From Limnohabitans sp. Rim47 (GTDB lineage: Bacteria > Pseudomonadota > Gammaproteobacteria > Burkholderiales > Burkholderiaceae_C): a DNA stretch of 64,000 nucleotides. The first letter of the stretch is position 1, and each line of letters begins with the position of its first letter. Shown one piece after another: positions 8,838 through 17,931 of the stretch. A model generated the notes under the pieces. The model had not been told where the DNA came from and did no database searches. It worked only from the letters and a program-made list of their open reading frames with translations. The translations under genes were made by a program, and so were the position numbers. The stretch lies in contig NZ_FBYA01000001.1 of the NCBI RefSeq assembly GCF_001517545.1, forward strand, positions 344,610 through 408,609. The letters run 5' to 3'.

Positions 8838-9092
8838 TCAGCGGTACCGCAGCTTCATCACCAAAATCATCAGCGCCAAGGTTGTGGTGATGGTGTTGGC
8901 GATGATGATGGGCCAAGCCATCAACAAAATGCCATAGACCAGCCACAGCGCTACGCCCACGGTGAACAGGCTGTACATGCCCAGCGAAATGCCACTCACA
9001 TCTCGTGTGCGGAAGGTTTGCCAAGCTTGCGGAATGAAGCTGGCTGTGGTGATCAATGCGGCTAAGGAGCCGATCCAGTCAATCAAGGTCAT
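8838..9092 (-). CDS. SemiSWEET-family transporter (PQ-loop)
   Basis: An 84-residue membrane protein with three predicted helices, matching one half of a eukaryotic SWEET sugar transporter; bacterial SemiSWEETs dimerise to form the pore. Visible signs are the short N-terminal helix IDWIGSLAALITTASFIPQ with the PQ motif, TFRTRDVSGISLGMYSLF, and a closing helix NTITTTLALMILVMKL. The start ATG lies 4 bp after the dacB stop, so it is probably translated from the dacB transcript by coupling. Sugar transport is inferred from family only; the actual substrate is unknown. Confidence 0.85.
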   Translation of the reverse strand: MTLIDWIGSLAALITTASFIPQAWQTFRTRDVSGISLGMYSLFTVGVALWLVYGILLMAWPIIIANTITTTLALMILVMKLRYR

Positions 9093-9096
9093 GGGC

Positions 9097-10698
9097 TTAT
9101 TGTCGTTGGCCTTTGGTGCTGGGTCGAACGGCTGTTCGCGCACTTTCAAAGTTGTTCTGGTCACGTACCGCCCATTCCAGCAATTGGTCGATGGCGGGGC
9201 GGGCTTGGTTGGCGTTGGGGTGGTTGACGATGGCGACAACGGTGTAGCGCTGGCCGCTTTGGCCTTGCACATAACCGGCAACCGACACCACGTCGCGCAG
9301 CGAGCCGGTTTTGAGCCAAGCCTTGCCGATCACTGGGGACTGCGGGTTGCGCTCTTTCAGGCGGGCGGTGGTGCCATCGACCCCGGCCAGTGAGAGCGAT
9401 TGGGCAAAAGCCTGGGCGTGCGGGCCACTGTGGGCCGCTTGCAGCAAAGCCGTCAAAGTCGCCGCGCTGCTGCGTTCGGTGCGCGACAGGCCCGAGCCGT
9501 TGTCCAGCGCGGGCTCGTCGAATTCGCTGAACCCCTCGCGCCACCAACGGGACATGCGCAAACGCGAGGCTTCAAAGCGACCGGGTGCGCCCAATTCGCT
9601 GGACAGCGTCAAAAACAACTGCTGCGCCATCACGTTGTTGGAAAACTTGTTGATGTCCTGAATGACTTCGGCCAAGGTCAACGAGGGGGCGTCCACCAGC
9701 AAGCGTGCCGATGCAGGGCGCAGCCCGTAGCGCACTTGACCACTCAGACGCCCGCCTGCGGCCAGCCACATCGCTTGCATGACGCGGGGCGCATATTGTT
9801 CGGGGTCCGGATAGGCCACGGGCCACTCGCGTTCACCACAGCGGGTGGGGTAGCTGCCCGTAAAACGCACTTGCAAAGGCTGGCTGAAGTCGGCTTTGAG
9901 CTGGCTGCGCCAATCGCTGCATGGCGCGGCACTGGCAGGCACGTGTGTGGGCGCGTCCATGCCCGCCAAGGGCGGCTCGAAGCGCACCTGCACTGGCCCG
10001 TTGGCCGCGTCGGGTGTGAACTTGTAAACCACGGCTTTGAAGTTGAGCAGAAGCCCGTCGGGCGACACGTTGTAAGGGCGCAGTGGTTCGTCGTCAAAGG
10101 GCTCGCTGCGTTCACGCACATCAAACACGCTGCGGTCGAGCACGATGTCACCGCGCACCTCGCGCACGCCTGCTGCGACCACCTGGCCCAGAAGATCTTG
10201 CAGGCGCTCCAGCACCAATTTGGGATCGCCGCTGCCGCGCACCACCAAGTTGCCTTGCAGCACGCCGTCACGCACCGGGCCATCGGCATAAACGCGGTTG
10301 CGCCAGACATAGTCTGGACCCAGCAAGCTCAAGCCCGCATAGGTGGTGAACAGCTTCATGACCGAGGCCGGGTTGCTGGCCGCTTGTGGGCGATGCGACA
10401 GGCGCGGGGGCTGCGCATTGGCCCGCTTGCCCGGTGTGTCCGAGGCAGGCAAAGGGGCGATCAGCACACTCAAGGCCGAGGCAGGCACTTGCGCTTGGCG
10501 CAGGGCTTTCAGCAGGGCAGGGGGCAGCGCGGTGGGGTGGGCCTGCGCCAAGGGGCCTTGTTTGTGTGGTGTGGGCGCAGTTTCTGCGCTGGCGGGTGTC
10601 GGCAGTGTGCTGGTCAAAGCCAACGTCAACGTCAACGCAGCGCACACGGCCATCGACCACACAGGAAAAAGGGGGCGCGTTGCGCGTGAGAAGCTCAT
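9097..10698 (-). CDS. dacB: D-alanyl-D-alanine carboxypeptidase/endopeptidase (PBP4 family)
   Basis: Periplasmic peptidoglycan hydrolase that trims or cleaves D-Ala peptide bonds. A signal peptide covers about residues 1-38 (hydrophobic stretch, then PASA). The penicillin-binding motifs are all present: SVMK (Ser112, Lys115), SNN (353-355) and KTG (463-465). The long spacing between SxxK and SNN matches the inserted domains of class C PBP4 proteins, and 533 residues fits the family. It diverges from the EamA transporter gene over about 50 bp and is followed by SemiSWEET. Confidence 0.95.
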   Translation of the reverse strand: MSFSRATRPLFPVWSMAVCAALTLTLALTSTLPTPASAETAPTPHKQGPLAQAHPTALPPALLKALRQAQVPASALSVLIAPLPASDTPGKRANAQPPRLSHRPQAASNPASVMKLFTTYAGLSLLGPDYVWRNRVYADGPVRDGVLQGNLVVRGSGDPKLVLERLQDLLGQVVAAGVREVRGDIVLDRSVFDVRERSEPFDDEPLRPYNVSPDGLLLNFKAVVYKFTPDAANGPVQVRFEPPLAGMDAPTHVPASAAPCSDWRSQLKADFSQPLQVRFTGSYPTRCGEREWPVAYPDPEQYAPRVMQAMWLAAGGRLSGQVRYGLRPASARLLVDAPSLTLAEVIQDINKFSNNVMAQQLFLTLSSELGAPGRFEASRLRMSRWWREGFSEFDEPALDNGSGLSRTERSSAATLTALLQAAHSGPHAQAFAQSLSLAGVDGTTARLKERNPQSPVIGKAWLKTGSLRDVVSVAGYVQGQSGQRYTVVAIVNHPNANQARPAIDQLLEWAVRDQNNFESARTAVRPSTKGQRQ

Positions 10699-10751
10699 TC
10701 AGTGAGTCTAATGGTCAGGGCTTGGCACGGCGGGGCCGTATCATTCGGGCC

Positions 10752-11735
10752 ATGCGATTTTCTTCAAAAACCGTGGGCTTGGCCTCGGCGGTCATCACGG
10801 TGCTCATCTGGACGGGCTTCATCGTCATTGCGCGTGCGTCGGCGTCTCGGGGCTTGCTGCCTTTGGACATCGCGTTGGCGCGCGTTTTGGGGGCCAGCAC
10901 CATCTTGCTGCCTTGGGCTTGGTGGCTCATGCGCCCAGCCCGGCAAGCGGGTCAAAAGGTGGGCTCGCTTTACGGCTTGTCGCCTTTGCCTTTGGCCCCC
11001 ACGGTGCAGGCGGGTTTTTTGGGTGGCTTGCTCTATGCCGTGCTGGCCTATAACGGTTTCTTTTTTGCACCCGCCACGCACGCCTCGGTGCTGATGCCCG
11101 GCAGCTTGCCCTTGTGGACCACCTTGTTGGCTTGGCTGGTGTTGCGCGAAAAAATCTCAACGGTCCGTGCGGTGGGTTTGGGCTTCATCGTGCTGGGCGA
11201 TGTGTTGGTGGGCGGCGCGAGTTTGCTCAAAGCGTTTGAAGGCGGCGAGGTCTGGAAAGGCGATTTGCTGTTCATGACGGCGGCTTGTTGCTGGGCGGGT
11301 TACAGCGTGACCGTGCGTCGCCATGGCCTGGACGCGGTGCGCGCCACCATGGCCATCACCGCCTTTGCTTTTGTGAGCTTTGTGCCCGTGTATCTGGTTT
11401 TGATCGCCACCGGTATGGTGCCCACCCATTTGATGCAGGTGCCGTGGACCGAGATCTTGTTCCAAGCGGTTTTCCAAGGGGTGGGCTCAGTCGTCATATC
11501 AGGCATCACCTTCACGCAAATGGTGCGCCACTTTGGCCCTGTGCGCTCGACCATGATCACGGCCTTGGTGCCAGGTTTGTCGGCCTTGGGCGCGGTCTGG
11601 TTTTTGGCTGAGCCGATGCATTGGAATTTGCTGGCGGGGCTGGCGCTGGTGACCGGCGGCATTTTGTTGGGCGTTCGCCAAGCCAAGCCGGTGGTCGTTT
11701 TGCCCAACGTGGCCACAGCCGGAGGCAAGCCATGA
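10752..11735 (+). CDS. DMT-superfamily transporter (EamA type)
   Basis: Inner-membrane permease of 327 residues with about ten hydrophobic segments and two EamA-type repeats (first ending near ISTVRAVGLGFIVLGDVLV, second near WFLAEPMHWNLLAGLALVTGG). Family members export metabolites such as amino acids; the substrate cannot be inferred. The stop overlaps the tsaB start by four bases. A TATCAT hexamer ends 7 nt before the ATG and no Shine-Dalgarno sequence is visible, so the mRNA may be leaderless. The gene could be only a passenger of the tsaB-rimI operon. Confidence 0.88.
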   Translation: MRFSSKTVGLASAVITVLIWTGFIVIARASASRGLLPLDIALARVLGASTILLPWAWWLMRPARQAGQKVGSLYGLSPLPLAPTVQAGFLGGLLYAVLAYNGFFFAPATHASVLMPGSLPLWTTLLAWLVLREKISTVRAVGLGFIVLGDVLVGGASLLKAFEGGEVWKGDLLFMTAACCWAGYSVTVRRHGLDAVRATMAITAFAFVSFVPVYLVLIATGMVPTHLMQVPWTEILFQAVFQGVGSVVISGITFTQMVRHFGPVRSTMITALVPGLSALGAVWFLAEPMHWNLLAGLALVTGGILLGVRQAKPVVVLPNVATAGGKP

Positions 11736-12508
11736 GCGTTGTCGCAAAAGAAGGGCGTTGGTTGGCTTTTGACACCAGCACCGATGTGCTGTCTTTGGCC
11801 GTGGCCCGAGGAGATCGGGTCTGGACGCAAACCCTGCCCGGTGGCGCTCAGGCTTCCAGTGGCCTGATCCCGGCGGTGCTGGCCCTGTTGGCCGAAGCCG
11901 ACATGCCCCTCGCCTCATTAGACGCGATTGTGTTTGGCCGTGGGCCGGGCTCGTTCACGGGTTTGCGCACGGCCTGTGCCGTGGCGCAAGGCCTCGCGTT
12001 TGGTGCCGATTTGCCGGTGCTGCCCGTGGACACTTTGCTGGCTGTGGCCGAAGAGGCGCGGTGGGCGCAGGTGCAAGCAGGTGTGCTTTCAACCGACACC
12101 GATGTGACGGTGCTGGCGCTGCTCGATGCCCGCATGGACGAGGTGTACAGCGCCGCCTACCGCTGGCAGGTGGCGCCCGGTCAAACCGAGGGGCGCTGGC
12201 AAGAGGTGGCACCTTTGCAGGTCGGTGCGCCTGAAAAGATGGCCATGCCCGAGGGGGCGCGGGTGCTGCTGGCCGGCAATGCGTTTGCCGTTTATGGCGA
12301 GCGCCTGCCCGTGGGCGAGCGTTGTGTGGCCTTGCCCACCGCAGCGGCCTTGTTGCGTTTGGCACCGGCCTTGTGGGCGCAGGGGCTGGCGGTGTCGGCC
12401 GATCAGGCCATGCCGCTGTATATCCGTGACAAAGTGGCCAACACCACCGCCGAACGCGAGGCCCTGAAGGCCCAGGCCGCGCAGGCGAAGGCGGCAGTTC
12501 AGCCATGA
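11732..12508 (+). CDS. tsaB: tRNA t6A37 threonylcarbamoyltransferase subunit TsaB
   Basis: ASKHA-fold scaffold that binds TsaD and TsaE to transfer threonylcarbamoyl from TC-AMP to A37 of ANN-decoding tRNAs. The 258-residue protein begins WLAFDTSTDVLSLAV and has FGRGPGSFTGLRTACAVAQGLA, both diagnostic. The ATG is well supported by GGAGG 6 nt upstream and overlaps the preceding stop by four bases; its own stop overlaps rimI in the same way. TsaD and TsaE are not in this window. Confidence 0.94.
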   Translation: MSVVAKEGRWLAFDTSTDVLSLAVARGDRVWTQTLPGGAQASSGLIPAVLALLAEADMPLASLDAIVFGRGPGSFTGLRTACAVAQGLAFGADLPVLPVDTLLAVAEEARWAQVQAGVLSTDTDVTVLALLDARMDEVYSAAYRWQVAPGQTEGRWQEVAPLQVGAPEKMAMPEGARVLLAGNAFAVYGERLPVGERCVALPTAAALLRLAPALWAQGLAVSADQAMPLYIRDKVANTTAEREALKAQAAQAKAAVQP

Positions 12509-13014
12509 CCAGTTTGACCACGAAGCCCGACACCACTGCACGCGTCCAACCCTCCGAAACGGTGCGCAATGCGGTCACCCTGGCCCCCATGACCTTGGAC
12601 CATCTGGACGCCGTCATGGCCATCGAGCAAACGGCCTACAGCCACCCTTGGTCGCGGGGCAATTTTCGCGACTCGCTGAACCCGCTTTTCGATGCTCAAT
12701 GCCTGTGGCTCGAAGGTGAATTGCTGGCTTACTTTTTGGCCATGCGCGGCTTTGAAGAGATGCACTTGCTCAACATCACCGTGGCACCCGCGCGCCAAGG
12801 CCAAGGTTGGGGCCACATGATGCTGGACGCCTTGTCGCTCATGTCGCGTCACGAGGGTGCCCAATGGCTTTGGTTAGAGGTGCGCCAAAGCAACCTGCGC
12901 GCTTTGCAGGTGTACGAGCGTTATGGCTTTCGGCAAGTCAGCATCCGCAAGGATTACTATCCGGCAGGCCGCCAGCAGCGTGAGCATGCGGTGGTGATGA
13001 GTTTGAAACTGTGA
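12505..13014 (+). CDS. rimI: Ribosomal protein S18 alanine N-acetyltransferase
   Basis: GNAT-fold enzyme that acetylates the N-terminal alanine of ribosomal protein S18. The 169-residue protein has an N-terminal extension of about 25 residues, then MTLDHLDAVMAIEQTAYSHPW, the acetyl-CoA loop RQGQGWG, and the C-terminal NLRALQVYERYGF and RKDYYP motifs typical of RimI. It is coupled to tsaB by a four-base overlap, the usual arrangement in proteobacteria. Confidence 0.93.
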   Translation: MTSLTTKPDTTARVQPSETVRNAVTLAPMTLDHLDAVMAIEQTAYSHPWSRGNFRDSLNPLFDAQCLWLEGELLAYFLAMRGFEEMHLLNITVAPARQGQGWGHMMLDALSLMSRHEGAQWLWLEVRQSNLRALQVYERYGFRQVSIRKDYYPAGRQQREHAVVMSLKL

Positions 13015-13022
13015 GCCCGAAC

Positions 13023-13841
13023 ATGAGCGACCCCACCCGATTTGACCTAGACGACCGCCAACGCGCCATGCTGGCCGAAATGGGTGTGCGCGTGTGGTGG
13101 CCACAGCGTGCAGACGATGCGCCATCTGCCGCTCCCCAAGTCAGCCCCTCCGTTGCACTGCATCAGACGCCCGCAGCCGTCGTGCCCGCCATGACGCCAC
13201 CGAGCACGCGCCCTGCCCCTGTAGTCTCGGCGCAGCCTGCCGTGATCGTGACAGGCCAGCCATTGGCCGAAGGTGTGGACCGCATGGACTGGACCACGCT
13301 GCAAGACACAGCCGCCGCCTGCCAAGCCTGCGATTTGTGTGGTCAGCGCAAAAAATCGGTGTTTGGCGTGGGCGATGTGCAAGCCGACTGGATGGTCATT
13401 GGCGACCCGCCGGGTGAAGACGAAGAGCAACAAGGCGAGCCTTTTGCCGGTCCGGCCGGACAGTTGCTCGACAACATGCTCAAAGCGGTGGGCTTGGCAC
13501 GCAAGGCGCAAGGCGCTGGCGGCGTTTACATCACCAGTGCCGTCAAGTGTCGCCCGCCTGGGCGCAATCCGTCGCCGCAAGAACTGAGCACCTGCTCGCC
13601 TTATTTGGCACGACAAGTGGCCTTGGTTCAACCCAAAGTCATTTTGGTTATGGGCCGATTTGCCGTTCTATCGGTGTTGCAAAGCTCGGAACCTCTGGGC
13701 AAGCTGCGCGGGCAGTTGCACACTTACCAAGGCGTGCCTGTGGTGGCGACCTATCACCCGAGCAGCTTGCTGCGCACGCCGGCAGACAAAGCCAAAGCCT
13801 GGGTCGATCTGTTGCTGGCGCTCAAGACGGTTCAAGGCTGA
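13023..13841 (+). CDS. Uracil-DNA glycosylase, family 4 (Fe-S type)
   Basis: Removes uracil from DNA. The C-terminal 200 residues show the family 4 pattern: a cysteine pair in ACQACDLCGQRK, the catalytic-loop region GDPPGEDEEQQGEPFAGPAG, KCRPPGRNPSPQELSTC with two further Fe-S cysteines, and the leucine-loop His motif ATYHPSSLL. The N-terminal ~85 residues are proline/alanine-rich and probably unstructured. The start is uncertain: this ATG or a GTG 12 nt upstream that overlaps the rimI stop. It ends the EamA-tsaB-rimI chain. Confidence 0.9.
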   Translation: MSDPTRFDLDDRQRAMLAEMGVRVWWPQRADDAPSAAPQVSPSVALHQTPAAVVPAMTPPSTRPAPVVSAQPAVIVTGQPLAEGVDRMDWTTLQDTAAACQACDLCGQRKKSVFGVGDVQADWMVIGDPPGEDEEQQGEPFAGPAGQLLDNMLKAVGLARKAQGAGGVYITSAVKCRPPGRNPSPQELSTCSPYLARQVALVQPKVILVMGRFAVLSVLQSSEPLGKLRGQLHTYQGVPVVATYHPSSLLRTPADKAKAWVDLLLALKTVQG

Positions 13842-13932
13842 GCAGCCATTCACGATCAGCGGCTCGCTGCCCACGCAGGCAGGTTTGAACCGTCTTTGTG
13901 GCAAGTCGCCCCAGTGACCGAATGTTGAAGCG

Positions 13933-14817
13933 TCAGCTCGTCTGGCGCTTGGGCCAGAGCACGGCCGCGATCGACAACATCATCAAACCCACAGCCGCCC
14001 AGTCTTGCCAGTGCAAGACCTCCCCCAGCCCCACTGCGCCGCTGAAAACACCCAGCACCGGGATCAGCATCACGCTCAGGGTAGAGGCCACGGGCGGCAG
14101 GCTGCGGGCCAAATAAAACCAGGCGGCTTGTGCAAAGCCAAACACCAGCACCGCATTGAAGGCGATGGCGCCCCAAGTGGCCTCAGACGGGGCATGCCAC
14201 TGGTCACGTTCTAACAAGACCGCAAGCACAGTCATGACCCCGGTCGTCAAAAACGCCATCCAGAAAGAAATGGCCAAGGTGGGCACGGGCATTTTTGTGC
14301 GGCGCAACAGCTGTGTGCCCAAGGCCCAGGTGCTGGCAGCGCCCAAGGCCAGCAGCACGCCCATGGGCTTGCCGCTCAGGTTGGACAGTTCGTGCCAGAG
14401 CAGCAAGACCACGCCGACTGACGCGGCCGCCACGCCGCCCCAGGCGCGTTTGGCCAGACGGTCTCCAAACACCAAGGCCCCCAAAACGGCCGAAAACATC
14501 GGCATGGTGTAGCCCAAAATCGCCGCCCTTCCGCTGGACAGCGACTGCACCGCCACGATGATCAGACCATGCCAGAAAAACATGTTGAAGGTCGCCAACA
14601 AGAGCAACTCGCGCCAATGTTCTCGCCCGATGCGAAACGGCACGCGCTGCACCACCAGCACCAAAGCCAAAACCGGCGTGCCCAGCCACATGCACAAAGC
14701 ACGAAAGGTCAGCGGCGGAAACCCCGTGACCCCGATTTTCATGATCGGCCAGTTGATACCCCAGACCAGAGTGAGCAAGATCAAAACAGTCCATTGCCGG
14801 GATGAGAGTTTGTGCAT
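13933..14817 (-). CDS. DMT-superfamily transporter (EamA type), second copy
   Basis: A 294-residue inner-membrane permease with ten hydrophobic segments and duplicated EamA domains. It begins with a short basic N-terminus and WTVLILLTLVWGINWPIMKIG; the central loop is around LSNLSGKPMGVL. It is unrelated in detail to the EamA protein 2 kb away. The second of two ATGs is chosen because a TAAGAT hexamer ends exactly 7 nt before it and overlaps the first ATG, the same spacing seen at other SD-less genes here. Substrate unknown. It diverges from pyrF over 88 bp. Confidence 0.88.
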   Translation of the reverse strand: MHKLSSRQWTVLILLTLVWGINWPIMKIGVTGFPPLTFRALCMWLGTPVLALVLVVQRVPFRIGREHWRELLLLATFNMFFWHGLIIVAVQSLSSGRAAILGYTMPMFSAVLGALVFGDRLAKRAWGGVAAASVGVVLLLWHELSNLSGKPMGVLLALGAASTWALGTQLLRRTKMPVPTLAISFWMAFLTTGVMTVLAVLLERDQWHAPSEATWGAIAFNAVLVFGFAQAAWFYLARSLPPVASTLSVMLIPVLGVFSGAVGLGEVLHWQDWAAVGLMMLSIAAVLWPKRQTS

Positions 14818-14905
14818 GGCGGCCATCTTAGCTGTGGCCGTGTGTGTCTGGGTGTTGCCGCCAGCGCCTGCGCCGACCTGCCCTGTCGCCGCTTAAAATG
14901 CCCGC

Positions 14906-15748
14906 ATGACCTTTCTCGACATGTTGCGCACCGCCGAGCGCCAAAACGGCTCCATGCTCTGTGTGGGCCTGGACCCTGAGCCCACCAAGTTCCCGGATCG
15001 CATCAAGGGCGACTCGAACAAAATTTACGACTTTTGCGCCGCCATCGTGGATGCCACAGCCGATCTGGTCAGCAGCTTCAAACCCCAAATCGCCTACTTT
15101 GCAGCCCACCGCGCCGAAGGCCAGCTGGAACGCCTGATGGAACACATGCGCCGCGTGGCCCCCCAGGTGCCGATCATTTTGGACGCCAAGCGCGGCGACA
15201 TTGGCTCAACCGCCGAGCAATACGCCATCGAAGCCTTTGAGCGCTATGGTGCCGATGCCGTGACCCTCTCGCCCTTCATGGGCTGGGACTCGGTGGCCCC
15301 GTATCTGAAGTACCACGGCAAAGGCGCGTTCTTGCTGTGCCGCACCTCCAACCCCGGCGGTGACGATCTGCAAAACCAACGCCTGGCTTCGGTCGAAGGC
15401 CAGCCGCTGCTCTACGAGCATGTGGCGCGTTTGGCCCAAGGCCCATGGAACTTGAACGGCCAGCTGGGCTTGGTGGTGGGCGCAACCTACCCCAAAGAGA
15501 TCGAACGGGTGCGCGAATTGGCCTCCACCGTGCCCTTGCTGATCCCCGGCGTGGGCGCACAAGGCGGCGATGCAGTGGCCACGGTCAAAGCCGGTTGGCG
15601 TGCCAACGCCGACGGCAGCAGCGCCGGGCCGATCATCGTCAACTCATCGCGGGCGGTGCTGTATGCATCGAGCGGTGACGACTTTGCAGCGGCTGCCCGC
15701 AAGGTCGCGATGCAAACGCGTGAGACGCTGGAAGCAGCCAAGGCCTGA
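14906..15748 (+). CDS. pyrF: Orotidine 5'-phosphate decarboxylase
   Basis: Last step of UMP synthesis. The 280-residue length and the signature ILDAKRGDIGSTAEQYA place it in the long (type 2) OMP decarboxylase subfamily; the Asp-x-Lys-x-x-Asp catalytic array is intact. SFKPQIAYFAAHRAEG and LIPGVGAQGGD line the phosphate and base sites. There is no Shine-Dalgarno sequence; a TAAAAT hexamer ends 6 nt before the ATG, suggesting a leaderless transcript. Confidence 0.96.
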   Translation: MTFLDMLRTAERQNGSMLCVGLDPEPTKFPDRIKGDSNKIYDFCAAIVDATADLVSSFKPQIAYFAAHRAEGQLERLMEHMRRVAPQVPIILDAKRGDIGSTAEQYAIEAFERYGADAVTLSPFMGWDSVAPYLKYHGKGAFLLCRTSNPGGDDLQNQRLASVEGQPLLYEHVARLAQGPWNLNGQLGLVVGATYPKEIERVRELASTVPLLIPGVGAQGGDAVATVKAGWRANADGSSAGPIIVNSSRAVLYASSGDDFAAAARKVAMQTRETLEAAKA

Positions 15749-15760
15749 GCCTTGACACTG

Positions 15761-15790
15761 AACCAGACCCCTAGCGCAAGGGGGCTGGTT
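15761..15790. terminator. Hairpin between convergent pyrF and acyl-CoA dehydrogenase genes
   Basis: AACCAG/CTGGTT and CCCCT/AGGGG pair around a 6-nt loop with one internal A-G mismatch. No U tract follows on either strand, so it is a candidate bidirectional stop or mRNA end protector only. Confidence 0.5.
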
Positions 15791-15806
15791 TACTGGGTGC
15801 GTACCC

Positions 15807-16985
15807 TCAGCCCTTTGCCGCTTTTTGCGCCTTGTGCACCAGCTTGCGCGCCATGCTCCAGCGGTGCACTTCGCTTGGGCCGTCATAAATCCGGAAGGCC
15901 CGCATGTCCATGAAGATGCGCATCACCGGTGTCTCGGCCGTCACGCCTTGGCCGCCCAAAATTTGCACGCAGCGGTCCACCACGCGCCACTCGGCTTCTG
16001 AGCAGGCCACTTTGGCTCGGCTGGATTCAAAGCCGCCTTTTTGACCCTGGTCCAACAGCCAGGCGGTGTGCCAGATGTGCAGGCGGGCGGTGTGCAGGTC
16101 GATGTCGTTGTCGGCCAACATGAAGCCCACACCTTCGTGCTCGGCCAGCGGTTTGCCAAACGCCTTGCGGCGGCTGGCGTAATCCAGCGCGATGTCATGC
16201 GCCCGGCGGGCCTGGCCCAACCAGCGCATGCAGTGAGTCAGCCGTGCCGGGGCCAGTCGCACTTGCGCATACCGAAAGCCTTGACCCACCTCACCCAATA
16301 CATCGCTGGCCGGCACGCGCAAACGGTCAAAGCACAGCACGCCATGCCCGCCGGTAAAGCAGTTGTCCATGGCATCCATGCTGCGCTCCAGCCGAATGCC
16401 CGATTGGTTCATGTCGGTCAAAAACATGGTGGCGGTGCCATCTTCCATGCGGGCCATGACGATGGCGTAATCGGCCCCATCAGCCCCGGTGATGAACCAT
16501 TTGCGGCCACTGATCAGGTAGTCATCGCCATCGCGCACGGCGGTGGTGGTCAGCATCGACGGGTCCGCCCCCGCGCCCGGGTCGGGCTCGGTCATGGCAA
16601 AACATGAGCGGGTGAGCCCGGCCACCTGAGGGCGCAGCCAGCGCTCTTTTTGCGCTGGGGTGGCCACCTCCTCCATCAAGTGGATGTTGCCTTCGTCGGG
16701 TGCGTGGATATTGAGCGCGGTCGGCCCCAGGTTGGAGTAACCGGCCTCTTCAAACACCACCGCCTTGGCGATGTGGCTCAGGCCCAGCCCGCCCATCTCG
16801 ACCGAGGCATGCGGGGTGAGCAGGCCCGCAGCGCGTGCGCGTGCCACCAATTCGCGACGCAGCTCTTCGGAAGGGCCGTGCACACCGTGGCGCGGGTCGT
16901 TTTCCAGAGGGATGACCTGTTCGGCGATGAATTGACGGGTGCGCTCGCGCAGTGCTTGCAAGTCTGGGGGGATGTCAAAGTTCAT
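15807..16985 (-). CDS. Acyl-CoA dehydrogenase family protein
   Basis: FAD enzyme that oxidises acyl-CoA to enoyl-CoA. The 392-residue protein has the N-terminal helical domain, the FAD signature CFAMTEPDPGAGADPSML, the ISGRKWFITGADGADYAIVM beta-domain, and the C-terminal QILGGQGVTAETPVMRI block. Where medium-chain enzymes have IYEGT with the catalytic Glu, this protein has IYDGPSEVHR, as in ACAD10/11-like enzymes, so the base is probably Asp and the chain specificity uncertain. The start matches the usual beginning of the family; upstream in-frame ATG codons would add a non-conserved leader. It converges with pyrF. Confidence 0.92.
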   Translation of the reverse strand: MNFDIPPDLQALRERTRQFIAEQVIPLENDPRHGVHGPSEELRRELVARARAAGLLTPHASVEMGGLGLSHIAKAVVFEEAGYSNLGPTALNIHAPDEGNIHLMEEVATPAQKERWLRPQVAGLTRSCFAMTEPDPGAGADPSMLTTTAVRDGDDYLISGRKWFITGADGADYAIVMARMEDGTATMFLTDMNQSGIRLERSMDAMDNCFTGGHGVLCFDRLRVPASDVLGEVGQGFRYAQVRLAPARLTHCMRWLGQARRAHDIALDYASRRKAFGKPLAEHEGVGFMLADNDIDLHTARLHIWHTAWLLDQGQKGGFESSRAKVACSEAEWRVVDRCVQILGGQGVTAETPVMRIFMDMRAFRIYDGPSEVHRWSMARKLVHKAQKAAKG

Positions 16986-17245
16986 GGAATAGGTGATTCT
17001 GAAAAAAGGGTGAAACCAATGGCCATGAACCGATTGGAAAGGCGGGAACATGCTTGCGCTGTCCGGCCTGTGACTCACTGTCGCATTCGGGTTAGTTCTG
17101 TGCGAAGCTGAGTGCAGGGCTGTCATCTGCGCGGCTGTCTGATCAAGGGTGAGGTGATAGCCTGTGCTGAACGTATGGGCTGGCTGCGATGCTGTTTGTC
17201 GCTATGCCGCCAAGGTAAGCAGCTTAAAAACCACAAGGACAAGCC

Positions 17246-17866
17246 ATGAAGCTTTACACCGCCCACCGCGCCCCCAGCCCCCGCCGAGTGCTGATGTTTT
17301 TGGTCGAGAAAAATATCACCGGCATCGAGATGGTCAACCTGGACTTGAACGGCGGTGAGCACCGTCAGCCTGACTATTTGGCCAAGAGCCCGCTGGCCAA
17401 AGTGCCTGCGCTGGAGCTGGACGACGGCCGCGTGATCACCGAGACCCGCGCCATTTGCACCTTGCTCGAAGGCCGTTACCCCGAGCCTAACCTGATGGGC
17501 GTGGATGGTGACGAGCGCGGCTTTATTGAGATGGCCGACCGGCAGGTGGAGTTGTATTTGCTGGGCGGCATTGCCAATGCCATTCGCCACAGTCACCCGG
17601 GCTTGGCCGCTTTGGAAAAACCGCAGTTCCCCGAGTTCGGCCGCTCGCAAGCCGAGAAGGTGCGCGAGGTGGCGAGGGGTTTTGACCAGCGCCTGCTAAG
17701 CCAGCCTTGGATCGCTGGCGAGCGCTTCACCATCGCCGACATCACCGCGTTTTGCGCACTGGAGTTTGCACGCGGCTTGATGAAGTTTGTGCCCGGCGAT
17801 GACGGCATGAGCGCCTTGCAAGCCTGGCGCGACCGGGTCTATGAGCGCCCCAGCGCCAAGGTTTAG
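17246..17866 (+). CDS. Glutathione S-transferase family protein
   Basis: A 206-residue cytosolic GST. The N-terminal thioredoxin-like domain (about 1-78) has the start MKLYTAHRAPSPRRV with a candidate catalytic Ser11, SPLAKVPALELDDGRVITET with the cis-proline and the glutathione-binding ET pair, followed by an all-helical domain with PWIAGERFTIADITA, the usual N-capping/hydrophobic staple region. AAGGA lies 6 nt before the ATG. Its substrate is unknown. The gene diverges from the acyl-CoA dehydrogenase over 260 bp, in which I see no convincing promoter pair or other feature. Confidence 0.9.
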   Translation: MKLYTAHRAPSPRRVLMFLVEKNITGIEMVNLDLNGGEHRQPDYLAKSPLAKVPALELDDGRVITETRAICTLLEGRYPEPNLMGVDGDERGFIEMADRQVELYLLGGIANAIRHSHPGLAALEKPQFPEFGRSQAEKVREVARGFDQRLLSQPWIAGERFTIADITAFCALEFARGLMKFVPGDDGMSALQAWRDRVYERPSAKV

Positions 17867-17880
17867 GGGTAGGCGCCAAC

Positions 17881-17931
17881 CGCTCCCATCTGTCACGTGC
17901 TTCTCTCTGTCACCCCGCTCCCATCTGTCAC
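17881..17931. repeat. Direct repeat of a 16-bp unit
   Basis: The unit CGCTCCCATCTGTCAC occurs twice, 35 bp apart; a further CTGTCAC lies between the copies. It directly abuts the palindromic elements that follow. Confidence 0.7.
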
